A DNA stretch of 64,000 nucleotides from Pseudarthrobacter cellobiosi (GTDB taxonomy: Bacteria > Actinomycetota > Actinomycetes > Actinomycetales > Micrococcaceae), in NCBI RefSeq assembly GCF_023913755.1, contig NZ_JAMXBJ010000049.1:62001-126000 (forward strand). Reading direction: 5' to 3'. The position numbers and the translations under genes are program-made. How positions within the stretch are numbered: the stretch's first letter is position 1; each line of letters starts with the position of its first letter. The notes beneath the pieces were generated by a model. The model searched no databases and was not told the DNA's origin. It saw only the letters and a list, made by a program, of their open reading frames with translations. Of the stretch, positions 32,176-40,762 are shown piece after piece.

Positions 32176-32300
32176 GAGTACTCGCACATAGGTTCCGAGT
32201 ACCCGCTGAAAAGGCCCCTGAAAAATTCGAGTACCACTACGCATTGTTGCCTAGAACCGCCAGTGACAATCTCTTCTTAGCGAAGTCCAGCCGCTAAGAA
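32176..32300 (+). promoter_or_regulatory. GAGTAC direct repeats and an inverted repeat upstream of the first Flp pilin
   Basis: GAGTAC occurs at 32176, 32197 and 32229, with start-to-start spacings of 21 and 32 bp (about two and three helical turns). The first is inside the palindrome GAGTACTC. Further down, TTCTTAGCG (32274-32282) and CGCTAAGAA (32292-32300) form a perfect 9-bp inverted repeat. The function is unknown; a binding array plus 5' UTR hairpin is one reading. Confidence 0.45.
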
Positions 32301-32368
32301 TTATGGGGGCAGCTGGAAATTCGTTGAAACATCACAAAAATCACTTTCATCGAATTAAGGAAAATACA

Positions 32369-32578
32369 ATGACTTCTCTTATGGTCTCCATGATGGCTTT
32401 TGTTGCCGGCGTGAAGGATCGCCTCTCTTCCGAAAAGGGCGCAACAGCAACTGAGTATTCGCTGCTGATTGCGTTTATTGCTTTCATCATCATCGTCGGC
32501 GTCACGGTCTTCGGCAACGCTCTCAGTGCCTGGTTCACCGCTCTGGGCACCGAAGTGGGCACCTGGGTCGCTCCGTAG
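32369..32578 (+). CDS. flp: Flp-type pilin 1 (type IVb prepilin)
   Basis: Small pilin precursor of 69 residues. The leader MTSLMVSMMAFVAGVKDRLS ends at EKG; cleavage is expected between Gly24 and Ala25, giving a mature start ATATEYSLLIAF with the conserved Glu5 and Tyr6. One hydrophobic helix follows, then a short tail ending GTWVAP. There are no cysteines. ATG 32369 has AAGG 9 nt upstream. It is the first structural gene of Tad cluster 1. It is more divergent than pilins 3 and 4. Confidence 0.9.
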   Translation: MTSLMVSMMAFVAGVKDRLSSEKGATATEYSLLIAFIAFIIIVGVTVFGNALSAWFTALGTEVGTWVAP

Positions 32579-32640
32579 CCAGCACACAGCTGTCCGCAGC
32601 CGGGCGCAAAGGCCGGCGGGTCTTTACAACACGGGGTGTG

Positions 32641-32665
32641 CCGCGTCCGCCGAACGCGGGCGCGG
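32641..32665 (+). terminator. GC-rich hairpin between pilin 1 and tadE1
   Basis: CCGCGTCCGC / GCGGGCGCGG with a 5-nt loop and one wobble pair. No T tract follows. It lies between a pilin gene and machinery genes, so attenuation or mRNA 3'-end protection is possible. Confidence 0.5.
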
Positions 32666-32735
32666 CTCACCTCTTCGTCATTCAACCCTCATTACTTCGT
32701 TTCTTCGAGCTGCAACCGTCCCATGGGGAGATCCA

Positions 32736-33125
32736 GTGAAACGCAGCAATTCAAATGCCAGCGAGCGTGCCCGCGGCGCCGTCGCCGTCGAGTTTGCCCT
32801 CGTTGCGCCCATACTTTTGGCTCTGGTTGCCGGCATCGTCGAATTCTCACACGCGTACAACCTGCAGATTTCCGTTACACAGGCTGCGCGTGAAGCGGCT
32901 AGGACCATGGCCATCACTAACAGCCAGGCTGAAGCGCAGATTGCCGCGGCCGATGGTGCTCCCGGCCTCAACACAGCCGCGTTCGTATACGATTTCGACC
33001 CGGCAACGTGTGCTGCAGGGGAGAACGCAGGCGTGACTATTTCTTATACGACAGGGACGATGACCGGCCTCTTTGGCACGACGGTCACGCTCACAGGAGT
33101 AGGAGCCATGCGATGTGGCGGCTGA
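32736..33125 (+). CDS. tadE: TadE-like pseudopilin, cluster 1
   Basis: Minor pilin-like protein of 129 residues. The prepilin-type N-terminus reads ERARGAVAVEFALVAP with expected cleavage after Gly14, then one hydrophobic helix (LLALVAGIVEFSHAYN). The C-terminal domain has one disulfide candidate (two Cys: in DPATCAAG and the final MRCGG). GTG 32736 is chosen because GGGGAG lies 5 nt upstream. The last 13 nt overlap the tadG1 start, and exactly the same arrangement recurs in cluster 2. Confidence 0.88.
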   Translation: MKRSNSNASERARGAVAVEFALVAPILLALVAGIVEFSHAYNLQISVTQAAREAARTMAITNSQAEAQIAAADGAPGLNTAAFVYDFDPATCAAGENAGVTISYTTGTMTGLFGTTVTLTGVGAMRCGG

Positions 33126-34132
33126 CGCAACCCAAGACTGACAATCAACGTGGGGCGGCCGGCGTTACGGTAGCAGTCACGATGCTGGTGCTCATCGGAG
33201 CAGGCGCCATGGCTGTGGATGTTGGGCAAATCTATTCAGAGCGAGCTCAACTCCAGAACGGTGCGGATGCGGGAGCGATCGCAGTGGTCCAAGCCTGCTA
33301 CAAGACGGGCTGCAGCCAGGCAGAGGCCGACTCGATTGCCGCAACGTTAGCAGACGCCAACGCCAATGACGCCGGATCCAACGTACTGGAAGTCGATCTG
33401 TCGGTTCCGAACCAAGTCACCGTTAGAACATCCACCAGGAACGGAGCCACCGGCGCTGGTTTCCTCACTCAGATGTTCTCCAGCGCACTCAATACAACGC
33501 CTGCAACGGTGGGCGCCTACGCCGTCGCAACCGCCGAACCGCCGTCGTCAGGGAGCGCTTTTCCGCTGGCCTTGTCCGAATGCCAATACGACCTATCGGA
33601 GGGCGAGCTAGAAGGGGAGGTCCAGCTCGTCCGCTATAAGCCAGGAATGGACGACTGCACGTCAACCTCGGGTCACGTTATTCCTGGCGGGTTCGGCTGG
33701 CTGGATCAATCCAATCCGTGCGTGGCTACCACCGATGCTGATGCCATTGTCTCCTCCGACACCGGAGCCGACTATGCCGCAGAGTGCGATGCGATTCTCA
33801 ATTCCTGGATTGCGGAGATCAACAGTGGAGGTCAGGCGCTGGCTACCTTTCCTGTCTATGACGAGGCAGGTGGTTCAGGCACCGGCGGTTGGTTCCACAT
33901 TCGCGGCTACGCCACCTTTGACATCCAGGGCTGGAAATTCGGCGGAGGCTCGAATGCACCGCGTTCCTTCCACAATAAGGCCCCCTACGTTACTGACCCA
34001 GCTGACGCGTGCACAGGATCTTGCCTCGGAATTATCGGGCAATTCATTAGGTACGAGTCCATCGAAACCTACGGGGGAGGTGGGGGTGTCGGAGACGACA
34101 TGGGAACAGTTGAAATTCGGCTCATCGATTAG
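33113..34132 (+). CDS. tadG: TadG-like pilus assembly protein, cluster 1
   Basis: Membrane-anchored extracellular protein of 339 residues. A prepilin-like N-terminus (NQRGAAGVTVAVTMLVLIGA) is followed by VDVGQIYSERAQLQNGADAG, the conserved TadG signature. The rest is an extracytoplasmic domain with several Cys (pairs near 95-100, 200-240 and 300) and ends GTVEIRLID. No VWA motif is visible in this short form. ATG 33113 is inside tadE1; the overlap implies coupled translation. Role in pilus assembly is by family and context. Confidence 0.82.
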   Translation: MWRLTQPKTDNQRGAAGVTVAVTMLVLIGAGAMAVDVGQIYSERAQLQNGADAGAIAVVQACYKTGCSQAEADSIAATLADANANDAGSNVLEVDLSVPNQVTVRTSTRNGATGAGFLTQMFSSALNTTPATVGAYAVATAEPPSSGSAFPLALSECQYDLSEGELEGEVQLVRYKPGMDDCTSTSGHVIPGGFGWLDQSNPCVATTDADAIVSSDTGADYAAECDAILNSWIAEINSGGQALATFPVYDEAGGSGTGGWFHIRGYATFDIQGWKFGGGSNAPRSFHNKAPYVTDPADACTGSCLGIIGQFIRYESIETYGGGGGVGDDMGTVEIRLID

Positions 34133-34184
34133 GAGCACTCCGCACATTCAGTTGATATTAGTCAATTTCTAAGGGGAATATACA

Positions 34185-34979
34185 GTGAAAACTCGCCTAC
34201 TGGGAGGCATCGCTGCACTACTTGTGGCGATTATTGGAACCGTGTTACTCATCTCGTACGTCCAAACTGCAGATAAACGAGCCTTTGCGAATACCGAAAC
34301 AGAAACGATCTACATCGTTGAGAAGGCCATCGCGGCCGGTACCAGCGTGGACAAATTGGCAGACTACGTTGTCAAGAAGGATGTTCCGAAGCTGGCCTTG
34401 GCCTCGGACAGCGTGACCGATCTTAACGACCTAGGCGACAAGGTCACTGCCGTCTCTCTGATGGCAGGAGAACAATTGCTCTCAACGCGGATGGTGGAAC
34501 CCAACGCCTTCCTAGGTTCAGCGAGGGTCCAGGTTCCCGAGGGCTTGCAGGAGATCACGCTGAAACTGCCCATTGAGCGCGTTGTGGGCGGAACTATCAA
34601 AGCCGGCGACACCGTTGGAGTATTTGTCTCCGTGGAGAACGCAACAGCCAATGCTGCGACCGGCGAAACCTTATCTACATCGGCCGGGACGCAGTTGACC
34701 TTCCACAAGGTCCTGGTCACGGCTGCCCAATACAGCAACGGCAGCGCTGCCAAGTCGCAGACCAACCCTGTTGAGGAGAACCCAGCCGAGGGATCATTGT
34801 CTGCCAAGAAGGACACTGCCAGCGACGGCACCTACCTCATCACTTTGGCCCGCAACTCCGCAGACGCCGAACGGATCGTCTTTGCCACAGAGTTCGGCAA
34901 CGTCTATCTCTCGAAGGAACCTGAGAATGCGGTGGAGAACACCAGTGGCGTCGTAGACAAGTCACGGCTATTCCGATGA
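34185..34979 (+). CDS. cpaB: CpaB/RcpC-like pilus assembly protein, cluster 1
   Basis: Protein of 264 residues with one N-terminal membrane segment (LLGGIAALLVAIIGTVLLIS), then an SAF-type domain (VEKAIAAGTSVDKLADYV, about 45-105) and a C-terminal RcpC domain (LQEITLKLPIERVVGGTIKAGDTVGVF). In Gram-negative bacteria CpaB supports the secretin; no secretin gene is present here, as expected in a monoderm. GTG start 34185 has AAGGGGA 6 nt upstream. The stop overlaps cpaE1 by ATGA. Confidence 0.88.
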   Translation: MKTRLLGGIAALLVAIIGTVLLISYVQTADKRAFANTETETIYIVEKAIAAGTSVDKLADYVVKKDVPKLALASDSVTDLNDLGDKVTAVSLMAGEQLLSTRMVEPNAFLGSARVQVPEGLQEITLKLPIERVVGGTIKAGDTVGVFVSVENATANAATGETLSTSAGTQLTFHKVLVTAAQYSNGSAAKSQTNPVEENPAEGSLSAKKDTASDGTYLITLARNSADAERIVFATEFGNVYLSKEPENAVENTSGVVDKSRLFR

Positions 34980-36181
34980 GCCGCTTCGTACTCATCACGC
35001 CAAATAGTGATTTCGAGCACCGTGCCCGCATGGCCACGTCGGGGATGCACGGTTCCCTCCAGACCTTCCAGGCCGATTACCTCCCGGAAGGCCCGCAGGA
35101 CTTCCTCCGGCAGCTCGTGGGCGAACCCCCAGAGGTGCTCATTCTCGGCCCTGGTCTACCTGTCGAGGACAGCCTGAAGCTAGCCTCGTTGATGGACCTA
35201 CAGTATCCCGAGATCAGCGTAGTACTGGTGGTCTCGGAATCATCCGAAGTGGTTATCAAGGCCATGCGGTCCGGGGTCCGGGACTTGTTGGACCCCTCAG
35301 CCGATCCAGACGCCATCCGGATAATGCTTGAACGGGCCAGTCTTGCCGCTGCCAGCCGTCGTCGTGGCCTCGCCCCCGGCACCTCCGAGCACGCGGATCA
35401 TGGCGAACGTGGCCGCGTAATCGCTGTAATGTCACCGAAAGGTGGTGTCGGCAAGACAACCGTGGCGACCAACCTCGCTATCGGCCTAGGTCACGCGTCA
35501 CCAATGAAAGTTGTCATTGTCGACCTTGACCTCCAATTCGGTGATGTCGCTAGCGGGCTGATGCTTGAGCCCGAACACACGATTACTGATGCCGTCGTGG
35601 GAGCGGCAAGTCAGGATTCCATGGTTCTGAAGACGTATCTCACAGTCCATCCCGCAGGCATCTACGCCCTGTGTGCCCCGCGCAATCCCGTGGAGATGGA
35701 CAAGATCACCGGCGAACATGTCTCACGGCTGCTCACGCAGCTCCGTGAGGAGTTCCATTACATCATCGTGGACACGGCGCCCGGGCTGGGGGAACACGTC
35801 CTAGCAACTCTGGAACACGCTACCGATGCGGTATGGATCTGCGGGATGGATATTCCCAGCATCCGAGGTCTCCGCACCGGATTCCAAATCCTGAACGAAT
35901 TGAACCTCATGCCGGCCCAGCGCCATGTTGTCCTGAATATGGCAGACCGCAGGGGAGGGCTAACACTCCAGGATGTCGAGGCAACCATCAATGCACCGGT
36001 TGATGTCGTTCTTCCCAGGTCCAAGTCGCTACCGTACTCAACCAACAAGGGGATTCCCGTCCTTCAGGACGGCAGCCGCGACCCGGCTGCCAAGGGGCTG
36101 CGAAAACTCGTGGACCGCTTCAAACCCGATTGGGAAGAAAGAACCCATAAGCAGCTGCACAGAAGGGCGGTAGTACAGTGA
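34976..36181 (+). CDS. cpaE: CpaE-like ATPase with degenerate receiver domain, cluster 1
   Basis: Localisation-type ATPase of 401 residues. Residues 1-125 form a receiver-like domain, but the phospho-acceptor site reads PEVLILGPGLP with Gly58 where Asp is expected. Residues 145-390 are a MinD/ParA-type ATPase with deviant Walker A SPKGGVGKTT (153-162), DLDLQFGD and VDTAPGLGE. In Caulobacter CpaE positions the pilus apparatus at the pole. It overlaps cpaB1 (ATGA) and cpaF1 (GTGA), so the three are translationally coupled. Confidence 0.9.
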   Translation: MSRFVLITPNSDFEHRARMATSGMHGSLQTFQADYLPEGPQDFLRQLVGEPPEVLILGPGLPVEDSLKLASLMDLQYPEISVVLVVSESSEVVIKAMRSGVRDLLDPSADPDAIRIMLERASLAAASRRRGLAPGTSEHADHGERGRVIAVMSPKGGVGKTTVATNLAIGLGHASPMKVVIVDLDLQFGDVASGLMLEPEHTITDAVVGAASQDSMVLKTYLTVHPAGIYALCAPRNPVEMDKITGEHVSRLLTQLREEFHYIIVDTAPGLGEHVLATLEHATDAVWICGMDIPSIRGLRTGFQILNELNLMPAQRHVVLNMADRRGGLTLQDVEATINAPVDVVLPRSKSLPYSTNKGIPVLQDGSRDPAAKGLRKLVDRFKPDWEERTHKQLHRRAVVQ

Positions 36182-37677
36182 GCCTCACCGATCGGTTCCA
36201 GCAGCTTCGAGGCGAGGTCAAGCCAGATCCGGAGCTCAAGCAGCACAATCCGTACGAGGGCGCGTATCAAACACCGCCGGCGCCAACCACTTTGGGTAGG
36301 ATCCAGGAAGCCAAGACAGCTGAAGCGGCCGCAAGTGCAGTAGTGACCTTGGACATGCCGCAGACTGCGGCGGTGGCTAGTGAGGCACTCAACGCGTTGA
36401 AGGAACGAGCAAGCCAGGCACTCTATGAGCGGCTTGGTTCCCGCATCACTGATTCTTCCCTAGAAGAGGCCGAACTCCACCAGTACGTGCGGGATGAACT
36501 TAAAATCGTCGTCGACGAAGAACAGGTTCCGCTCTCCGGCCCTGAGCGGCAACGGCTTATTAGAGAGATCATTGATGACGTCCTGGGCCACGGCCCCATT
36601 CAGCGTTTCCTTGATGATCCCTCGATCACAGAAGTGATGGTCAACCGCTTTGATCAGGTCTACGTGGAACGCGAAGGCCGGCTCTTTCTGACCGACACCA
36701 AGTTCAGTTCTGACGAAGCCCTACGACGCGTCATAGAGCGGATAGTTTCCAAAGTGGGAAGGCGCATCGATGAATCGTCGCCGCTCGTGGATGCTAGGCT
36801 CGCGGACGGTTCCCGAGTCAACGCAATTATCCCTCCGCTTGCCGTCAACGGACCAGCCCTCACCATCCGGAAATTCGGCAGGGACCCGCTGACTGTCCAT
36901 AACCTCATCGCTCTCGGCAGCCTCTCCCCCGAGATGGCTGAACTCCTCCAGGCGTGTGTGCTGGCCAGAATGAACATCATAGTGTCTGGCGGTACCGGCA
37001 CCGGCAAAACAACGCTACTCAACGTTCTGTCCTCGTTCATTCCTGCCGATGACAGGATCGTCACGATTGAGGATGCCGTGGAGCTTCAACTCCAGCAGGA
37101 CCATGTGGTTCGTCTGGAGAGCCGTCCTCACAATATTGAGGGTAAGGGTGAAGTTTCCATTCGCGACTTGGTGCGGAACTCGCTCCGCATGAGGCCGGAC
37201 CGAATTGTGGTTGGCGAAGTTCGTGGCGGCGAGTGCCTTGACATGCTGCAGGCTATGAACACCGGCCACGATGGATCAATCTCTACGGTCCACGCGAATA
37301 CGCCGCGGGACGCAATCGCAAGGCTGGAAACCCTCGTGTTGATGGCGGGCATGGACATTCCGCTGCGGGCGGTCCGCGAGCAGGTGGCATCCGCCGTCAA
37401 CCTGATAGTGCACATCTCCAGGCTCCGCGATGGGACCCGCCGCGTCACCCACATAACCGAGGTCCAGGGCATGGAAGGCGACGTCGTCACTCTTCAAGAC
37501 GCCTTTGTCTTCGATTACTCCGCCGGAGTGGACGCTAATGGCCGCTTCTTAGGCAAACCCGTGCCGACTGGAGTGCGGCCGCGCTTTACCGATCGCTTTG
37601 CCGAATTGGGCATTCAAATCTCGCCATCGGTGTTCGGCGCCCAAATGGCCGGTTCTCCCAGATCGAGGGGGCGGTAG
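36178..37677 (+). CDS. cpaF: CpaF/TadA secretion ATPase, cluster 1
   Basis: Hexameric type II/IV secretion ATPase of 499 residues that powers pilus assembly. After a variable N-terminus (1-65), the N-terminal domain contains VDEEQVPLSGPERQRLIREI and TEVMVNRFDQVYVEREG. The motor domain has Walker A SGGTGTGKTT (270-279), the Asp box DRIVTIEDAVELQLQQ, Walker B LRMRPDRIVVGEVRGGE and the His box GHDGSISTVHANTP. It starts with GTG inside the cpaE1 stop. Very similar to the cluster 2 paralog over the core. Confidence 0.95.
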   Translation: MSLTDRFQQLRGEVKPDPELKQHNPYEGAYQTPPAPTTLGRIQEAKTAEAAASAVVTLDMPQTAAVASEALNALKERASQALYERLGSRITDSSLEEAELHQYVRDELKIVVDEEQVPLSGPERQRLIREIIDDVLGHGPIQRFLDDPSITEVMVNRFDQVYVEREGRLFLTDTKFSSDEALRRVIERIVSKVGRRIDESSPLVDARLADGSRVNAIIPPLAVNGPALTIRKFGRDPLTVHNLIALGSLSPEMAELLQACVLARMNIIVSGGTGTGKTTLLNVLSSFIPADDRIVTIEDAVELQLQQDHVVRLESRPHNIEGKGEVSIRDLVRNSLRMRPDRIVVGEVRGGECLDMLQAMNTGHDGSISTVHANTPRDAIARLETLVLMAGMDIPLRAVREQVASAVNLIVHISRLRDGTRRVTHITEVQGMEGDVVTLQDAFVFDYSAGVDANGRFLGKPVPTGVRPRFTDRFAELGIQISPSVFGAQMAGSPRSRGR

Positions 37678-37679
37678 CC

Positions 37680-38630
37680 GTGCTTGAGAAAGACTCCCCC
37701 TCGATCCTTGTGATTGGGCTGTTCCTAGTCTATCTTGCGCTATTTTTGATCGGATGGGTTGCATTCAAGACTAGTTCCGGCATACCACTCTCACGGCGCC
37801 GCCCGGATGCCATGGTCCACGCCTCTGGGCTGACCCGGTTGACAGAACATGCGGTCGGTGCCCTGAACAAGAGCGTGAGGGAGCGCGGTAACCGCTTCCT
37901 CAGTCGAGACCGCCTCGACGAGTGCGGACTCAAGAAGGACCCGGGCGACTATCTCCTAATGGCCGGCGTCGCTACTCTTCTAGCCGCAGTTTTCGGGTTC
38001 TTCCTCGGCGGATTGGTCCCAGCAATTTTGCTCTCTTTGGTATCACCGCTCATCTTTCATCTGGTACTGAATATGCTCGCCGCTCGACGAAGGCGGCAGT
38101 TTGATGAACAAGTTCCGGACACCCTCCAGATGCTGGCCGGCGGTTTGCGTGCCGGCCATAGCCTACTGCGGGCAGTCGATGCGGCCGCTCAGGAAAGTCA
38201 ACCTCCAATGGCCGAAGAACTGAGCCGCATCGTAAATGAGACCAGGATTGGCCGAGACTTGGGCGAGTCCTTGGCTGAAGTGGCCCGGCGAACCGAGAGC
38301 GAAGACTTTATGGCGATTGCCCAGGCAATCGAGATTCACAGGGAGGTAGGCGGTGACTTGGCCGAGGTTCTGGACCACCTCGGCGACACCGTGCGGGACC
38401 GAAATCAGGTGCGTGGACAGATCCGTGCCCTGAGCGCGGAGGGACGGATGTCAGCGATCGTACTGATGGCCTTGCCTGTAGTTATGTTCATCGGCTTGAC
38501 ACTGTTCAACGATCTGTACTCCCGCGTTTTCCTAACCACTGTCTCCGGCTTCGTCTTGATTGCCGTCGCCATTGTCCTCCTCACTGTAGGCGGCTTGTGG
38601 CTTAGGCAGCTCGTCAAGCCCAAGTTCTAG
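37680..38630 (+). CDS. tadB: TadB-like inner-membrane platform protein, cluster 1
   Basis: Type II secretion F domain protein of 316 residues with an N-terminal membrane segment, a central pair (LLMAGVATLLAAVFGFFLGG, then ILLSLVSPLIFHLVLNML) and a C-terminal pair. The cytosolic GspF-type domain reads EQVPDTLQMLAGGLRAGHSL, RAVDAAAQESQPPMAEELSR and IHREVGGDLAEVLDHLGDTV. It pairs with TadC to form the platform on which CpaF acts. GTG start 37680 is 2 bp after the cpaF1 stop. Confidence 0.92.
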   Translation: MLEKDSPSILVIGLFLVYLALFLIGWVAFKTSSGIPLSRRRPDAMVHASGLTRLTEHAVGALNKSVRERGNRFLSRDRLDECGLKKDPGDYLLMAGVATLLAAVFGFFLGGLVPAILLSLVSPLIFHLVLNMLAARRRRQFDEQVPDTLQMLAGGLRAGHSLLRAVDAAAQESQPPMAEELSRIVNETRIGRDLGESLAEVARRTESEDFMAIAQAIEIHREVGGDLAEVLDHLGDTVRDRNQVRGQIRALSAEGRMSAIVLMALPVVMFIGLTLFNDLYSRVFLTTVSGFVLIAVAIVLLTVGGLWLRQLVKPKF

Positions 38631-38647
38631 AAAGCAGGTGATTCTCG

Positions 38648-39535
38648 ATGCAAGTGATCGCATACGCCGGAATTCTGGCCATCGTGGCCCCGGTTAGCGT
38701 CCTGACCTTCCTCGTCTTCACCGGCGACAGGGCTGGTCTCCGCAACATACAAGCCAACCTCGGCCGGAAGACCAGCTCGGACCCCCGAGGCGGGGACTTC
38801 AAGGAGAGACTGACGTACGTGAGTCAGCGCCTCACGCCTAAGGGCTATGCCGGTTGGCTGGACAAACAGCTGGCAGGGGCCGGACGCCCAAAGGAATGGC
38901 CGCTGGGACGGATTATCATGATCAAACCCATGCTTGCACTCGTGGGTGCTGGCCTCGGATTCCTGTTCTTCATGAGTTCTCCCAAGGCCGCCAACTTCCT
39001 GATCCTGATAGCCGTCACGGCTCTGAGCTACTTCATACCCGATCTCCTTATCAGAAGTAGTGCACAGAAACGTCGGGAAGCCATCCGGACAGAGTTGCCG
39101 AATGCCCTGGACCAGATGCTGATCTCCGTACAGGCCGGCTTGGGCTTTGAAATGGCCATGGGACGGGCCGGAACCAATGGAACAGGGCCTCTGGCCGACG
39201 AGCTCATACGCACGCTGCAGGATATTCAAGTGGGCCGGTCCCGGAAGGATGCCTACCTGGCGATGTCCGAGCGGATCGACGTTCCTGATGTTCGCAGTTT
39301 CATCCGGGCTGTTGTCCAAGCTGATGCCTATGGCATTGCCATCGCTGGTGTTCTCAAGGCCCAGGCCCGGGACATGCGTGTTAAGCGGAAGCAACGGGCT
39401 GAAGAACACGCCATGAAGATGCCCGTCAAGATGCTCTTCCCGCTGATCTTCTTCATCTTGCCCACACTTTTCGTAGTGGTTCTCGGGCCAACAGTACTGA
39501 GCATCATGGAGATGTTTTCGCAGGGGGCGACATGA
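38648..39535 (+). CDS. tadC: TadC-like inner-membrane platform protein, cluster 1
   Basis: Second GspF-domain platform protein, 295 residues. Membrane segments lie at the N-terminus (GILAIVAPVSVLTFLVFTG), in the middle (MLALVGAGLGFLFFM and FLILIAVTALSYFIPDLLI) and at the C-terminus (FFILPTLFVVVLGPTVLSIM). The cytosolic domain has TELPNALDQMLISVQAGLGF and ADELIRTLQDIQVGRSRKDA. AAGCAGGTGATTCTCG upstream gives a usable ribosome binding site. The stop overlaps the small pilin 2 gene by ATGA. Confidence 0.92.
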   Translation: MQVIAYAGILAIVAPVSVLTFLVFTGDRAGLRNIQANLGRKTSSDPRGGDFKERLTYVSQRLTPKGYAGWLDKQLAGAGRPKEWPLGRIIMIKPMLALVGAGLGFLFFMSSPKAANFLILIAVTALSYFIPDLLIRSSAQKRREAIRTELPNALDQMLISVQAGLGFEMAMGRAGTNGTGPLADELIRTLQDIQVGRSRKDAYLAMSERIDVPDVRSFIRAVVQADAYGIAIAGVLKAQARDMRVKRKQRAEEHAMKMPVKMLFPLIFFILPTLFVVVLGPTVLSIMEMFSQGAT

Positions 39536-39711
39536 TCTGGTTCAAAAGGCTTGCCGATGAGGAACACGGAGCCACCGCCACTGAGTATGGAATTCTCATG
39601 GCGTTCATCGTGATGATCACTATGGCAGCGGTGACCCTCTTCGGGCTCGAGTTGCTTGGCTGGTACGACGAGTTGGCTGTCCACCTGAAACTGCTGCTGG
39701 GCATCCCCTGA
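39532..39711 (+). CDS. flp: Flp-type pilin 2, very small
   Basis: A 59-residue prepilin-like protein. The start ATG overlaps the tadC1 stop by 4 bp. Leader MIWFKRLADEEHG (13 residues), expected cleavage Gly13/Ala14, mature start ATATEYGILMAFIVM, one hydrophobic helix, then a short tail ending LLLGIP. The conserved Glu5 and Tyr6 are present; no Cys. It is last in cluster 1 and has no counterpart at the end of cluster 2. It could be a minor pilin or initiator. Confidence 0.85.
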   Translation: MIWFKRLADEEHGATATEYGILMAFIVMITMAAVTLFGLELLGWYDELAVHLKLLLGIP

Positions 39712-39780
39712 CCTCTGCACTGCGCACCAGGCACTTTGTATAGACGTCGCTCGCCCCGCGCCAACCGGCGCCCTAAATAC

Positions 39781-39815
39781 CGGACCCCCTCGGCACCCAG
39801 AACCGAGGGGGTCCG
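39781..39815 (+). terminator. Hairpin closing Tad cluster 1
   Basis: Perfect 13-bp stem CGGACCCCCTCGG / CCGAGGGGGTCCG with a 9-nt loop, 69 bp after the pilin 2 stop. Only TTG follows, so the T tract is weak. Confidence 0.75.
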
Positions 39816-39925
39816 TTGCGTGAAGCGCAGCCCTTCCGCAGGATTCACACATCTTGCCAAGACTTACCACAGGATGTCGCAAAGCCCGGATTGGCGGGGA
39901 CTTAGGGCTGTTATCTTTCTTGAGG

Positions 39926-39968
39926 GCTGGTGCTGGGCCAGCTTCCCCCCACTCACCAGGAGTTCACA
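39926..39968 (+). promoter_or_regulatory. Hairpin leader of pilin 3
   Basis: Inverted repeat GCTGG (39926-39930) / CCAGC (39938-39942), followed by CTTCCCCC, ACTC and CAGGAGTTCA. The same block precedes pilin 4 (40763-40805). In both cases GCTGG starts exactly 43 nt before the start codon. The hairpin precedes, and does not include, the AGGAG ribosome binding site. Confidence 0.6.
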
Positions 39969-40211
39969 GTGCTTTCCAGCTTCAACGACCTTGCCACACG
40001 CTTTCGCCGCGACCAGCGGGGCGCCACCGCCGTGGAGTACGGCATCATGGTTTCCCTCATCGCAGTTGTCATCATCGTCGCCGTGACACTCCTCGGCGGG
40101 AATCTCAAGGTCACGTTCGATAAAACCGCCTGCAGTGTCAGCGGAAAGACCTACACAGCGGCCACACCCGCCAGCGGTACCACTGCCGCTACGCTCGCCA
40201 GCTGCGCATAG
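39969..40211 (+). CDS. flp: Flp-type pilin 3 with cysteine pair
   Basis: An 80-residue prepilin. GTG 39969 is chosen because AGGAG (39958-39962) lies 6 nt before it; the frame is open to 39930. Leader ends RRDQRG (Gly18), mature start ATAVEYGIMVSLIAVV with Glu5 and Tyr6. After the helix come LLGGNLKVTFDKTAC and a Thr/Ala/Ser-rich tail. Cys55 and Cys79 could form a C-terminal disulfide loop. It is identical to pilin 4 over 30 residues from the processing site, and stands alone between two hairpins. It is a strong candidate for a major pilin. Confidence 0.9.
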   Translation: MLSSFNDLATRFRRDQRGATAVEYGIMVSLIAVVIIVAVTLLGGNLKVTFDKTACSVSGKTYTAATPASGTTAATLASCA

Positions 40212-40236
40212 ACCCCGGTCTACTCAAGTCACACTC

Positions 40237-40272
40237 AATGGGTGGTGGCAACGTAGGTTGCCACCACCCATT
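40237..40272 (+). terminator. Strong hairpin after pilin 3
   Basis: Perfect 16-bp stem AATGGGTGGTGGCAAC / GTTGCCACCACCCATT with a 4-nt loop, 25 bp after the stop of pilin 3. No T run follows. It would isolate pilin 3 as a monocistronic unit. Confidence 0.8.
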
Positions 40273-40721
40273 CTGGTTGCATTGCAGCCCACGCACGCCC
40301 CGGATCGGGACCAACCCTGGAAGGGCGTCGGTTCCTGCCTGTGATTAAGTGGAGTCCGCTCAAGTTGGAACAGGCCATTCAGTGTGGTCAAGACAGCGCG
40401 TCATTGGTTGTATCTGTGCAGCCAGGCATTAGCGGACGCTTGGCTGGTCGCTGCGTGGCGCGGCTGGCGGGTTCACTGGGCCGTGGATGCGGTCCTCGAA
40501 TCTCTGCGTAACTAAAGCCTCCAACTTGCGCCACACCGGCACGGATGAGCCACTGTCGTTACGGGACCACCGCCGCCGGCGCGGTCCAGCCCCACGCCCC
40601 GTTTCACTGTCAGCCAGCGGCACTTCGACTAGTCAATGCCCAACGACCCCGGCGGCAAAAGCGCAGGAAACCCACACCAAAAGCGCACTTTGTGAAGGCT
40701 TGGCACAGGAAGTCCGAAGAT
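40273..40721. other. Non-coding spacer between pilin 3 and pilin 4
   Basis: About 450 bp with no convincing gene. Short frames on both strands lack ribosome binding sites and recognisable content. The stretch is likely to carry promoter and regulatory sequence for pilin 4 and cluster 2, but nothing definite was recognised. Confidence 0.6.
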
Positions 40722-40752
40722 ACGTACCAATCCTCAAACGGGGTTGGTACGT
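40722..40752 (+). promoter_or_regulatory. Inverted repeat upstream of pilin 4
   Basis: Perfect 9-bp arms ACGTACCAA (40722-40730) and TTGGTACGT (40744-40752) with a 13-nt spacer. It ends 11 bp before the hairpin leader of pilin 4 and has no counterpart before pilin 3. It may be an operator. Confidence 0.5.
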
Positions 40753-40762
40753 TTCTTACAGA

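Noticed and set aside
40429..40623. Short minus-strand open frame of 64 codons between pilins 3 and 4
   Set aside because: No ribosome binding site, Arg/Pro-rich low complexity, no relation to the neighbours.
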